A stretch of 64,000 nt of DNA from Zingiber officinale. Its lineage: Eukaryota; Streptophyta; Magnoliopsida; Zingiberales; Zingiberaceae. Below, in pieces: positions 25,441 to 36,990 of the stretch (its first letter is position 1; each line of letters opens with the position of its first letter). The translations under genes and the position numbers were made by a program. The stretch lies in NCBI RefSeq assembly GCF_018446385.1, contig NC_056002.1, positions 9,186,894 to 9,250,893 on the forward strand, read 5' to 3'. The notes under the pieces are model-generated. The model was not told the origin of the DNA. It saw only the letters and a program-made list of their open reading frames with translations, and did no database searches.

Positions 25441-26988
25441 ATTACCCGTTAAACCTTTCAATGATTTATAAACTCGTGCATGATTTCCATCTACCGACCG
25501 GTTTAGTCCTTGAGTTAAAAACTGCTTGTGTTTAGTGTTCAAAACATCCAAATAAGCCTATACATAAAAAAATCTTAGTTAAGTGAAAAAAATAGTTAAA
25601 TGTACTTCAAACCAATAATGTTTAAACAAACTCATTCTTGGTTCTTAAATGTTAAGGCATGTTTGGCCATTTGATAGATTTCGCAGCTTTAAATGACGTG
25701 TAGCTCATGCCATAGCTGATCGATGTTTAACTTGTACACATCATCGACATTGACCAACCCAATCATCGTTAGGCAAGATAACTGAGATTCTATTTCCTCG
25801 GTCCAGTAAATGGACAATGCAAGATTGACCTTATCTAGGGACATTGGTTAGACACTGCAAGCAATATATGCTTATAGTTGCAATAGAAACAGACTTCATA
25901 ATGTCCCTAGTCTATATGCAATAGAATCACATGGAGCCTTCATCTTAATCTCTCAACTCAAATGTCCACATTTCACTACCTGTCACATTATATGTATGCA
26001 TGTGGTTATGAGGAAGGCTCCATATGATTCTCTCTGAAGACCTCTATAGATTTTTATTCCAACTGTGATATCTTTTAAAAAGTTAAACAATCATACATTA
26101 CACATAATTAACAATGATATCTTTCTTGAACAAAAAACCAAGAGTACTAGATATCTAACTTGCAAACTTTTATTATAATAAACACACTAATGCAGGTATG
26201 ATTCAATTAGAGATGTCAAATAGGTTAGGCTGCTCAACATGAGCAATTGTGCTATGGTAGGATCATGCTCGGCATGCCCAACGCTTTTGGACATGGCCTT
26301 GAACCTAAGTGGTTATGGCCCATGGCTGTTCTTAGAATAGGCCGAGCGTAGGGTACAATCCAAGCTTGGAATTACTTTTATCTTTAAAATGGTCATTTGA
26401 ACCTTTTGTACTTGTCATTCTCACGAATACAGGAGTGACAAATTAGTCAAATGCAAAATAAACATGAAAATGACAACTGTTGTAATAAACTAGAGAGCAG
26501 AGGGTGAGAGAGTACCTTTTACCATAGAGTGCTATTTTCACCTAAATATTATTTCCCATAATTTCCAACGCCCAGCTCCATACACATCATGGTGATGGCT
26601 GATGATACTAGAGGTTCTAATTACCATGTTACACAGTTGCCCCTGGGACAACAGTATAACAAAAGGACGACAAGTTGTCACCCAAGTATTTGCATTTCAA
26701 TCTCAGATATGACGTATTTATAAGAATTTTTCCTTCAAAGAATACATGGACTGCTGAGCTTTCCGCAAGCATTTCCTAATTTACCTTAACGGTCGGGGGA
26801 AACTTCCGTGGGACCAAGCGGGTCACTCGGATTCGGTGTTACCTGGTTTACCATTTTTTTACCATGTTATACCGTTTTCCTAATGAATTAAATCGCAAAA
26901 AAAACATTATGCACATCTTCCATCAGGAATTATGAATTGCTAATGGTTGCAAAGAACGTTAGATCTCACTTACACATTCTCTGCGTCT
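25441..26988. other. Intergenic stretch downstream of the MKP1-like gene
   Basis: No gene recognised. The part next to 26989 should hold the 3' UTR of the phosphatase gene. A GTAAGT-like donor sits just past the stop codon on the minus strand, so a 3'-UTR intron is possible. Confidence 0.45.
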
Positions 26989-29900
26989 TCAATGAATGCC
27001 TTCCTTAGCTTGGTGGAAAGAGAATAAGTGATTTAAGAACTGTTCTGGCTCCTCGCCCTCTCTAATTACCTGTGAAGACAACACCAAGTATTGTCAAGTT
27101 TTAGGAGACACGTAAACTAATGAGAAGACTGTACTTATTGTAGAACAAAACTTTGGAAGTTATTGGCAAGCCGTCAGGATCCTTCCAACAAACTTCACGA
27201 GAGTTTTGTTTGTTATAGCAGATTATACATGTCACAAGTAAGTAAGCATGTAAGAAATCTGTAAATCATCACAGCAAAGCTTGGGTGGGTAAAAGGCAAG
27301 TAAGCTTGTAATAAATCCCTTTCAGAAAAAGTACTCTTGCGTTCCTTCTTCATAACTAATTACATGGACGAGATCCATCCACTGCCAGGTTAATATATCA
27401 ACCATAAATTGATGATAAAGCAAGAAGAATATATAGAGTTAAAAACCAAGGGTTCAATAAGACTTGAGAGAATATATTAGGATGTTTAAATGATATTATT
27501 CAGTGTAAGGTTCATCAAAATGACAATTAACAAGGAAAAGGAGGAAAGTCTTTTGTACAACTTGTCAAGAGCTCTGACACATGTTATGGCACAAGTTTTT
27601 CAGAAGGATGAGTTCACCAATAAATAAAACATAAACCTTCACTCTTTCAGAGATGGTTTAACCTTGGGAATCACAACGGAAATCTTGTCACCCAAATTCC
27701 CTATAAACGAAAAAACAAGGGCAAATTTTGCAAGCACCATTGAGCCTATCTAGTTATAGAAACTGAAATTGTTTGAAGAGTCAGAATTGTAGTCGATTAC
27801 ATTAAAAATTTACAAAGGCATGAAGGCAAAGGACCAAGGAACATCACAATAAATCAAGGAACCTGAGAAAGAAATGAAGGGTAAATCAAAGATATCTTTG
27901 CCTGTGTTTCAGCCAACAACAATATTTTGCATCAATATAAAACACTCAGATTGTCTAAATAAACAGTTATTATGCCAAACTTGGACTCACCTCGTGTGTG
28001 TGTGTGTGTATATATATGAATTTTGTTACTCTACTTATCTTATGGCGCTCACCTTGTGTGCATCATGTATATATTTTTTTTCCTTTATTTTTTTAGAGCT
28101 TAGGGTTTAGAATTTATAATTTAGGGTTTAGATTAGTATTTAAGCTTTTTTTTTTAAAAAAAAATTACGCATGGTGCTCACAAGGTAACTAGGGTAACAA
28201 CCCTTATATATATATATATCGACACACTATTGATCTACCATTTGAGCTCCATTCTAACTTTAGAACCAATTTATATGATTTGGAACACTATGCACCTGCA
28301 ATGGCACAATTCAGTCATATACTAGTTTAAAACCAATAAATATGATTGTGAAAACCATTTGAAAGGCACGGGAAGATATTTATCATCTTTTTGAAAATTT
28401 TCTAACCAAAGAAAGGTTGAATCTGCTAAATTGTTTAAAATGACCCCACAATCATCAGTTACCTTCAGCAATTATGTAGGATTGAAAGCGCTAGAGGGAG
28501 GGAGTTGAATAGTGCTCATGACTTTTTCACTTTTTTTTCATAAAGTGTTCGAGAAAGCGGAGCGGAAAGAGAATTAAGAGAACAAATAAAGCAATACTAA
28601 CACTTTGTTTTTTACTTGGTTCGAAGCCTTTGACGACTTCTACTCCGAGGCCCACATTGGTTGAGTGCTTTCGTTAAGCAATCCACTAAAACTTCGAATG
28701 ATTACAAATGTATGGAATTGAAAGTACAATAAACAAAATGATTATACCAATAACTTGGAATACTATCTTGGGCATTGTTGTCGGAGCAACATTTGAGCGT
28801 CGATGGGAGCTTTTCAGAGCAGTGCACAAGAACAGAATTTGTAGAAGGTGTTGTGAGTATTGTTCGGCACTGTACTTATATAGGTGAACTGAGGCGCCTC
28901 CAAGCAATTGGAGGCATCTCTAACTCAATCAAGATCAGCGTTAAAAGGCCTGGTTCTTATTGACCGGAGGCACCTCCATCCAAACGGAGACGCCATGAGT
29001 CCTCCATGCGGCAAGCGTTGAAGCAGAGTCTATACTTGAATCTGATTTGCACGGAGGCGCATCCTCGAACTGAGGCGCCTTTGCGCCTTCTGCATTGAAG
29101 TGTCTCCATCACACAGGAGGTGCCTCCGCGCCTCAAACGCAGAGGGCTTCGGCCAACCTCTTCAATTTTGCTTTTGCAACCAATGTTAGTCTAACACAAA
29201 TAATATTTCCAGCACCAAAGAGTTAGCAGAGTCAAAATAAAGATAATTTGAAAGTCTAGAGATTGTCTAGTTCTGACTTTTGAATTTCCCTGAAATCCTA
29301 CGACTACTGTTCCTTCTACGGGGAACGCACCCTTACCTACTCCACTCATGAGAGTTTACCTGGTGTCAAATCGGTCCTCTCGACCATTTGGATTTTTGCT
29401 CAGCATCCGGGAGACTTTAGGATTTTCCACATGATGTCCTCGACCTGCTAAGACTTTTATCTAATCCCTCAGACTTCCTTGCTTAGCCGCAACTAGGACT
29501 TCCACCTGCCTAATATTCACTAGGACTTTTACCTTGTCTAAGATCACTTAGGACTTTTCTGCTCATTTGTTCAACCTTATCAGTATAACAATAATAGTTA
29601 ACTTTGAACCCTTTGCCAATATCAAAACTCAGGTTCAATCATCTAGTGCTCCTTGCACCAATAAATTATTATATATCCTTTTATTTCTCTAGAAGTTTGA
29701 AAATTTTCTTAGATGCCAAGAATGACTGCATATTTAGATAAACACTTGGAAGTATTCACACGGTGCCAAAAGGAACAACTAATAGCGAGCATAATAATGT
29801 GGAGAATAAAAATGAGATTGAAACTTTTGAACCATGATGTTTAATTTTTCAAAACTTTGAATTTGTTTATTTATAAGTAGTCAAAACAAAATAGGATTCC

Positions 29901-30559
29901 TTTTTTTAGTTGGCACCAGGTATCCCGCCTACGCTGACTAATTTTGGAGTGACCGACTGGCTCCACAGAAGTTTCCCACCAGCCACCACGATAAATCGGA
30001 AAGCGCTTGCAGCAGGCGACCAATCAAACCAGCATTCTTAGGTCAACTGTCCATTAAGAGAAATTCATCTGCTAGAATAAGTTATTTTAGTAATTGATTA
30101 TTGTAAAGTACTTAGTGATGATATAATATATCCTCTTATATTCATGTAGTTGAATTATCTTATAAAAATTACTCCAAGGACCTTCTTATTAATTTATTTA
30201 GTCATATTTTGAGAAAAATTAGTTCTAATGTATATTTACTTATCGTACAAACTATTTTAACCATTAGTTCAAATTTGTAATTAAAATTTATACTAATTGG
30301 AGATGTTTGACCATCTGTTCTTGCATGTTAACTTTGTTACAAGAGACCCACATGGAGCATTTTTACATCATAATAAGTTGCATTGCTTCCTGATTAGAAG
30401 GGACAACCAACGAAAAGACATTGCAAAAATTGTATTCCTCGAAGATTAAGACCGAAATGGCGTTAATATTACTCCTTAGCTATTGGAAAGGACATCCAAA
30501 TTCATATATTGACAAGTTGACTAGAGTCAAGTTCTCCTTGGTGAGAGAGAATTGAGCAC

Positions 30560-30634
<75 letters not shown>

Positions 30635-33600
30635 GATGTGTTGTTTTATAAATTGATTATTTGTTTATGAAGTGATATGATAGGTTGATTTATCATTAAA
30701 AATGAGTCATAATTGGACCTTTAAAAAAGACTCTAACCCCCCTCGTTCCATTTTCTTTCAACTTAAAATTTTGAATTTCTACAATCATTTTTTCTTGCAA
30801 GACACTAAGGCATATATGTCTATGAAATTTGCCAACTAAAGCACTTGGATTTATCGACTTCTTGCTTGTGATGCATAACATGGCACTAAATCTATTTCCA
30901 CAAATATATACGTCACTTTTAATGCTAGTAGACTATATGATGTTAACTTCATGAATAAAATAATATGATGACAAACATAGTAAAATCTTCAACAACTACA
31001 AATACATCTCTTACATGGAGCCAAGTTCCTATTTAAGCTTGTCTAAATAAATTCTACTAATCCACTTAGTAAATGGCCAAGTTATTTAAATCCTTTTAAT
31101 TATATTTAGTAACTATATCAAATAGTATCCCTCACTCCTTCAACTCTAATTGTTTAACTTCCCAACTATAGACTAATATATGGTCATTTAGGAGGATAAG
31201 TTCTGATTCCACAGGAAGGGAGAATATGGATGCCCCTTTCTGTCTCAGCATACTTACTCTTTCAGACCCATCATAAAGAGTAATGGTGAATTGGCAATGA
31301 GAATAGGAATTAGATCCACTAACTCCATTATTGCTCTTTCTCTCTCTTTATTTCTTGTATGAAATTTTACTAGAGATTGGTTGTAAAAGAAAAAATTTCT
31401 TCGTTCACATAGGAAGTTGCTTGAAGAGTCCCTACTAGTGAGTCTCATAGCATGATCGAGACTATAAATGATGTTTTTTTCTAAAAGAAAAAAAGCCATG
31501 CACATTTCCAAGACTTATCTATGCAATCAAGTAATATGGAATAATGGAAATGCCATCTTAGAGGAGTAACTGGTATCCTGATTCTCATTTTTTTTTATAG
31601 AAACACTAACATATTATGAATCGAAAGGAGTTAACAAATTATTTTACATAAAGGATTTAGGCTAATTTGGCTTTCACCCAAATATAAGTGTGATGGCAGA
31701 AAGAGTCACCTAATAGGCAAAAGGGCCATAATGTCATTTGCCACCATGGCCCAATATGGTGCTCATCACTGAGGATATGGACCTTCTAGAGTTGAGGAAG
31801 TCGAGGGCAACAATGAACTCCATGGCCATAAATGATGGTGTGGAGGTGGAGGATGTTGGTGATAATATGAATGTTGTGATTGCAAAAGGTTGTAAGGAGG
31901 TCAAATGGTTTCCAAGAAGTGACAAAAGGAGACAAATTTGGAAGAGAAAGCGATGGATCAACAACAGAGTATTTTTTTTTTTTCATTTCATCACCAAGTA
32001 ATCAATCTCATGGCTTCTTCCTATTCCCTTATCCCTCCTTTCCACCTCCTCTCTCCTTCCTTTCTAAGTAATCTAAAGGACAAATTTTGACTTTCTATTA
32101 CGTATTCGAACAAGGAACTCAATAGAATTCTTCTCAAGTGGTCAAAGGACATTTTCCCTTAGCCTGTGATTGCAATGGCTCTTTCCAAATATACAGAATA
32201 ATACAGTATGATAAAAAATATAGTGGTGTGAGGTTTAGAAGATTTTTTTCAAATGAGAATTGGATATGTACTCAAAAGATAATTGATCAATTGACGTTAA
32301 TGAATTAATAATATAATTCCATGGTGAATTTTCATTAAGTTGATTTTTTTTCATGTTCAAATGCTTGGTAATTATTAGAAATCGAAAATAGACCATGAAG
32401 CTTATTTATCCAAACTATTTTCGTGGAATTTTCTTTCGAAGTAATTAAATGATTCATGGTCGTATGTGAATAGAATTTGTTTATTTTTCCACAATATGTG
32501 TCATTCAAAAGAGGATAATATGCTTTTGGCAAGTATTCTTGTTTATTCTCATCATTGCATATTCTGGTCCTTTTTTCTAGTATATCTAGAGTAAGAGATA
32601 CTTTTTCTTTTTCTATAATTTTTATTCTACTTATTAATTCATTACTCAAGTTGTACTTTTTTTGCTCAGTCACCTCATCATAATTTCCATGGATTACACA
32701 AAGTAACCATGACATGCTACTTATTTAACAAGCCATACTCAACTGAGGAATAGGATGATTGATCCAAAGTCAGACATGATAGAGGAATTGATGTATCCAT
32801 TAAGTACTACTAAAGCCTTACACTTCGAATATTGGTAGCAGAAAACAATAGCAACTATAAACCTTTAATGTGTCTAAGTGATCCCTATGAAAAACTCACA
32901 ATATAATAAAACTGGATAAAGCTCTGGGCTATCATAGGGCATCAGTGCAACTTCAACCACAGGAAAAGACAACAATGTGTACAATGACAACGATAAACCA
33001 CTAAGTGGCCTAGAAACTTTTATGAAACTCTATGATATGTATAATCCCATAATTCAACATTAGTATTTTTTTTACTCCACAAATCCAAATCTGACAAAGA
33101 AAATATATTTGAGCACAAATCAGAAGTAGGATGGACATGAAACGCAGAAATTTCACAACGAAGATTAAATGATGATTGGATATGAAGTATAAAAAGTAGT
33201 GCTTTGAGGAAATGGCAAAATGTTCCTTGTTATTTTAGCTTAGCCAGTTTTCATCTATTTAAGTTAATAAATGGTACCCAGCCTATAGATAAGTGTGAAC
33301 AAACTTTAAGGTGCAGAAAACTAGCTCAAGACTGAGAAAGATCTTGACATATTACATACTTTTCGTTGACTATTAAAAGGAGATAAGAAATACTATAGTT
33401 TATTCAATCATACACCATTGTCTTGCTAAAAAAAGGTCTTCTCTTGGTCGATTATATATAGAATTATAGAAATAGTTTATGCTTAGAAATAGATTTTCAA
33501 ACATAGATCTTTCTTAATTAAAAACAAAAGGATATAAAGTGTGTAAACACTGCTAAAGCATTAGATGATGTTTCAGTCAAATTCATCTCAAGAGTTTAAA

Positions 33601-35753
33601 AGATCATTATAAATTCATTGAAGATATATATATTTCCTAAATAGAGAACTGAGAATGATTTCTGGTAAGTATACAATTCCGATTTAGCATGTAGGTCCAA
33701 GAAGCTAATTTAGTATGGCAAAAGAAAAATATAACATACCTGTATAGTAGTATCCAATGGAATACCCATGAGCTCGATAAACTTGGTGCCAATTCTATCA
33801 ACGTGTGCAGTCTCTTTTTCTTCCTCCTCTCCTAGAATGTTATGCCTACTATTTCTTCCTAGCCAAACATACATTTTTATCATTGACTTCCTAGAACCTG
33901 CTTTTGATTCTGATGTTAGCAATAAGAACACTGAGTCAGAGTTAAGAACTCCATGATGCGCATCCTCCACTTTATCCATATCAGGCCACCTGAAAAGAAC
34001 TGGATGAATTAATTGAGTATCCTCATCAGCACCAGAAGGTGCATCCTCTGCAGAGGCATCTTGGTCTGAAGCATCCAAAGAGAGTTGTCCTATATCTAAT
34101 GCTTCTTGGTCTTCTTCCACTTCTGAAATAAATGGAGGAGATGGGCACCAATCCATTACTAATTCTGTTGAAGAAAGCCTCCCCGAGGCATCAGCAGATG
34201 ATGGTAACAGAACCAGAGGAGCATTATCTCGTCTACGTTCAACTAAAGTTCTTGAGCCCATCCACTTTACATTCCCAGTAACAGATGATTGCAAATCCGA
34301 GTTCAGTTCAGTTTGGCGCGTCCTATATAATTCTGAGCTTGGTGGTGACAAATTATACCAATCAGAAGAAGAGAAGGAATTTGGCGAGAAGGTAGAGATA
34401 ACTGAAGCAGTGTCGGCAGTAGACGATGATGGCGTGGCGCTTGACTCCATAGAGAAAGATCCTGGAGATCGAATTGTATCGCTTACCCGCAGGCCCTCGT
34501 CGTCAAAAACCCTGCGCTCTAACACAGCTTTCGTTAGTTCCTTCAAACCCTTGATTGCAAATTCGCGTCTTAAACGGGTCCAACCACTCTCCTTCGCCGG
34601 TGACTTCGCCGGAAGTGGCGGTGTCCCTCGAGCTCTAGGGATGGCCCTGCGGAAGATGTCGTAGTCGAGATCATAGAGCTCTACTCTCCGCTTCCCTACG
34701 AACTCATCAGTGTTAGGAGGCGAAGGGTCATTGTTTAAGGAGGCCCAGAAGGCTGCAGATTCGGAACCCTCGTGCACTGTGATAATTGGACCGTCAGCAC
34801 GCTCATAGCGGACGAGCTGGAGAGCAGAGGTAGCCGCGGCGGCGGTCATGGAGGGTTCGCAACCTTGACCAAGCCAGACGTAGATGGCAGCAGGCGTGTG
34901 AATGATGAATACGCCTCGGGAATCAAGAATGTTTGCACCGGTGGTGGAGAGGTCGACCGATTTGGGGACGAGGTAGAGGGGGTCGCAGGGGGATTGCGGA
35001 GCCATGCGGTATGCACGGATTGCAGAGGAGACAGATGTCGGCGGAAGGGCAAGGAAGCGGCGTTGGCAGTGGAGGAGCTGAGCGGCGAAGCCGAGGTTTG
35101 GGTCTGCGGACGGACGCGCTACGCGAACGGCGCGGAGCGCGCGGTCAAAGGTCAATGCGCGGCGCCACATCAGGTACGCGACGACAAGGGCGGCAGATCT
35201 GGATGCTCCGCGGCGGCAGTGGACAAGCACGCGGCCCCGGGGAGCAGCGCGCGCCCGCTCGAGGAAGTCGAACGCGTCGTACAGCACAGGGGCGAGATCC
35301 TCGGCGGGGGAGTCGCGGAGCCACAGAGTGCTATACTCGAGCTCTCCGCGGAAGTGGTCGGGGCAAGCGGCGCCGGCGCAGTTGAGCACGTGAGTGATGC
35401 CGTGGCGGCGGAGGGTCGCGCGGTCGCGGGCGGCCGCGTCGCCCCCGAGGAAGACGTGGTCGTCGACGCGGGAGATGTCTGGGTCGCCGTCATCTGCAGC
35501 CGGGTTGGAGGAGGAAGAGGCGGAGGGGTGGAGGGCCAGTGGCGGCAGTCATCGGGGCCCAGGCAGTGAGGGGAGGGGGAAGGGGGAGGGCGAGGCGGCC
35601 GGGTTTGGGGGGCCGATTAGGGTTAGCGCTCGGATTCAGATTTGAGTTGTGATTAGGATGCGGTTGAGAGCGGGCGTTCCATGTGGCGGAGCGTAGGAGG
35701 GACTTACGCGGAGTGCCAGAGGCAGAGGAGGAAGGAGACTCCGGTTCCTCCAT
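26989..35753 (-). CDS. MKP1: MKP1-like dual-specificity MAP kinase phosphatase with gelsolin-like regions
   Basis: Three-exon model, 626 residues: exon 1 35708-35753, exon 2 33740-35493, exon 3 26989-27069. All introns start GT and end AG, and the frame is kept. The DSP domain covers about residues 20-165, with the active-site VHCRRGASRS motif (HCx5R, catalytic Cys 108) and a likely general-acid Asp 76 in LRDSPAED. A gelsolin-like segment follows (about 185-270, DPLYLVPK to EGSESAAFW), then a Ser-rich middle, then a second gelsolin-like part (HPVLFRWPDMDK onward). That part is completed by exon 3 (VIREGEEPEQFLNHLFSF, stop at 26989-26991). Plant MKP1 dephosphorylates stress MAPKs such as MPK3/MPK6. 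Arabidopsis MKP1 is near 780 aa; the difference is mostly a shorter N-terminus here. The exon 1/intron 1 choice is the weak point: the predicted intron itself encodes an RSATW motif like the family's RSASW. The middle and C-terminal parts are secure. Confidence 0.85.
27996..28018. repeat. (GT)n(TA)n microsatellite
   Basis: A run of GT dinucleotides passes directly into TA dinucleotides, at the left edge of the small inverted-repeat element. Confidence 0.85.
28020..28205. mobile_element. Small inverted-repeat (MITE-like) element
   Basis: The left end TTGTTACTCTACTTATCTTA with GGCGCTCACCTTGTGTGCAT is mirrored imperfectly by GCATGGTGCTCACAAGGTAA and CTAGGGTAAC on the right, giving arms of about 40 bp. 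The core has three AGGGTTTAG-type words (28098-28133) and oligo-T/oligo-A. It lies between two TA-rich simple repeats, so a target duplication cannot be defined. Superfamily unknown. Confidence 0.5.
28475..29663. mobile_element. Solo LTR in the MKP1 intron
   Basis: A 1.19-kb segment beginning TGTAGG and ending CCAATA, close to the usual TGTTGG...CCAACA ends, is flanked by a perfect 5-bp duplication AATTA (28470-28474 and 29664-29668). Its interior has GAGGCGCCTCC-type words and a GCGCTAGAGGG start familiar from plant LTR repeats. No coding part is present; family unassigned. Its decayed ends suggest an older insertion than the large elements nearby. Confidence 0.65.
30563..30632. repeat. (AT)n microsatellite, about 70 bp
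   Basis: An uninterrupted run of AT dinucleotides inside the long MKP1 intron; its exact length is likely to vary. Confidence 0.95.
32335..32715 (-). pseudogene. ycf1: Plastid ycf1 (TIC214) fragment in the nucleus (NUPT)
   Basis: The minus strand reads about 126 codons resembling the central part of plastid Ycf1: KKYNLSNELISRIK, then LDILEKRTRICNDENKQEYL, then KAYYPLLNDTYCGKI and VWINKLHG segments, in the order found in Ycf1. Base composition is AT-rich like plastid DNA. Ycf1 is a very large plastid protein of the inner-envelope translocon, so a piece this small in a nuclear intron can only be a dead transfer. The frame is still open, but several positions differ from the plastid consensus I remember, so the insertion is not brand new. 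Flanks beyond the frame may also be plastid-derived; I could not tell. Confidence 0.75.
35494..35707 (-). other. Candidate first intron of the MKP1-like gene
   Basis: The GTAAGT donor (35702-35707) is perfect and a pyrimidine-rich stretch precedes CTGCAG (35494-35499). Removing it joins exon 1 to the DSP frame in phase. The same 214 bases, read in frame from the start codon, give RKSLLRSATWNARS and a Pro-rich run resembling the N-terminus of other MKP1 proteins, so this could instead be exon with sequence errors. Confidence 0.5.
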
Positions 35754-36589
35754 TTCCCTTTTCCTTTCCTTCCTTCCAAATTTGGGAGGAAAACGAAGGA
35801 GATCGCTCGGATTAGAGGAGGAAGAAGGCGAAGAGGAAGAAAGAAGGAAGAAGAATTCTTATTCAAGGGAAGAAAAGAGTAAAATTTGGCGGCTGAGACT
35901 GAGCTAAGCAGCCGTGTAACACAGGAATAAAAGAAAGGAGAAGAAGGGAAGTAGTTGGAATCGGCTGACCGTTTGACCCACCACTGTGGGTCAATTCAAT
36001 TGTACGTCGGCAATGACAGCCCTGTTTTGTGCATGCTTGGGCCCGGCCTGGACCGGCTCGGTCCACCACCAAGGTTAGTCCAATAACCCATTCGTTCCTT
36101 TCGCGGATGCGCTGTTTCTTTCCAAACACCTTCCATCGATTGTCGCAGGCATCGTAGACTATAATGCATACATACACTTCCAACGCGGCGAAATATTAAG
36201 CAATAGGACAATCGAGCCTGTCCTTTGAAAGCCAGGTGATCTGAACGTAAAATAAACAGGAAGATCGAGATGGACCGGTTCTAAACTTCTGAGTTTGTTG
36301 AATAACCCTAGTGGGCCCCACACGCTCACTCTGCGGGTAGAAGAGGGGGACGGCGAGCAGGCGTCGGGTTAGTAGTCGTGGATCATTAGGTAACCACAGA
36401 ACTAGGACGGGAGGTTGGAAGGATTAGTTCGTGCTTCTGATATTTTTCTCAGGAGGATCGTATTAAAATATTTTTAAATTTAGTTTCTAATTCAAATTTA
36501 ATTTAAAAATCATTCTGGGGTTGCTGACTGCAACAACTTCCAATCAGTCATTTGGGGCAGCAAGTAGGAAGGCACAAAGAGACCAAATA
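35754..36589. promoter_or_regulatory. 5' UTR/promoter side of the MKP1-like gene
   Basis: Upstream of the start codon the plus strand is G/A-rich (35760-35900), i.e. C/T-rich on the coding strand as in plant 5' UTRs. Further out is mixed sequence with no clear TATA box and no other gene. Confidence 0.4.
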
Positions 36590-36990
36590 AGTTGTTCTGG
36601 AGTTCAATGAGAAATACTTACATACCTCAAAGGAGAGCTTCCTGTCAATGGGAGGCAGGTAAACCTAAGCCATAAAATGATATACCAAACAGGGTGTGTG
36701 ATCTTATTGCCTGCTTGGGTGATTAAAGCAGTTGACAAGATCAGTAAGCTTTTTTGTGGTACGATCAGTTCAATAAGAATCAGCAGGGAGCACACTTAGC
36801 TAGCTGCTTGGTTGAACTGCATTACACCAAGCAGATTGGGAGGCTTGGGAGTCATTGATTTACAGAGACACAATCAAGCACTGTAATGTGTTTGGTGGTG
36901 GAACCTCTCAAAAGGAACGATCATCAGAACTGCACTCGAGTGGCGATAACGATCATCATATGCTCTCGATAAGGGCTGGGACGGTAAACA
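36590..36990 (+). mobile_element. L1-type LINE fragment (end of RT region)
   Basis: The + strand shows LPAWVIKAVDKISKLF (36699-36750), an SCLV-type stretch, then LGGLGVIDLQRHNQAL (36836-36883), in the order typical of plant L1 elements downstream of the RT catalytic core (LPxWVIxxIDKIxRxFLW ... GGLGVxDL). The motifs fall in different frames, so the copy is dead. It is on the opposite strand to the LINE piece at 24880-25440 and covers a different part. Confidence 0.7.

Larger units (their letters stand above)
27070..33739 (-). other. Long (6.67 kb) last intron of the MKP1-like gene
   Basis: The donor CAG|GTATGT lies at 33734-33740 and the acceptor TTCACAG ends at 27070. Splicing joins ...PLDTTIQ to VIREGEEPEQF in phase 0, which restores the family's C-terminal sequence. 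The intron holds a small inverted-repeat element, a solo LTR, an AT microsatellite and a plastid ycf1 fragment. No further exon was recognised between them. Confidence 0.75.

Noticed and set aside
31254-31511. 85-codon minus-strand frame near the plastid insert, considered as more plastid DNA
   Set aside because: I could not match it to any plastid protein; left unassigned as intron sequence.
34772-35569. Long + strand reading frame (265 codons), and another at 34933-35385
   Set aside because: They are antisense to the GC-rich DSP exon of the MKP1-like gene; GC-rich codons keep opposite frames open. No family resemblance.
35494-35707. Treating the first 87 codons from ATG 35753 as a complete small protein
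   Set aside because: The start fits the N-terminus of the MKP1-like gene and the frame stops just as the DSP domain begins in another frame; it belongs to that gene or its intron.
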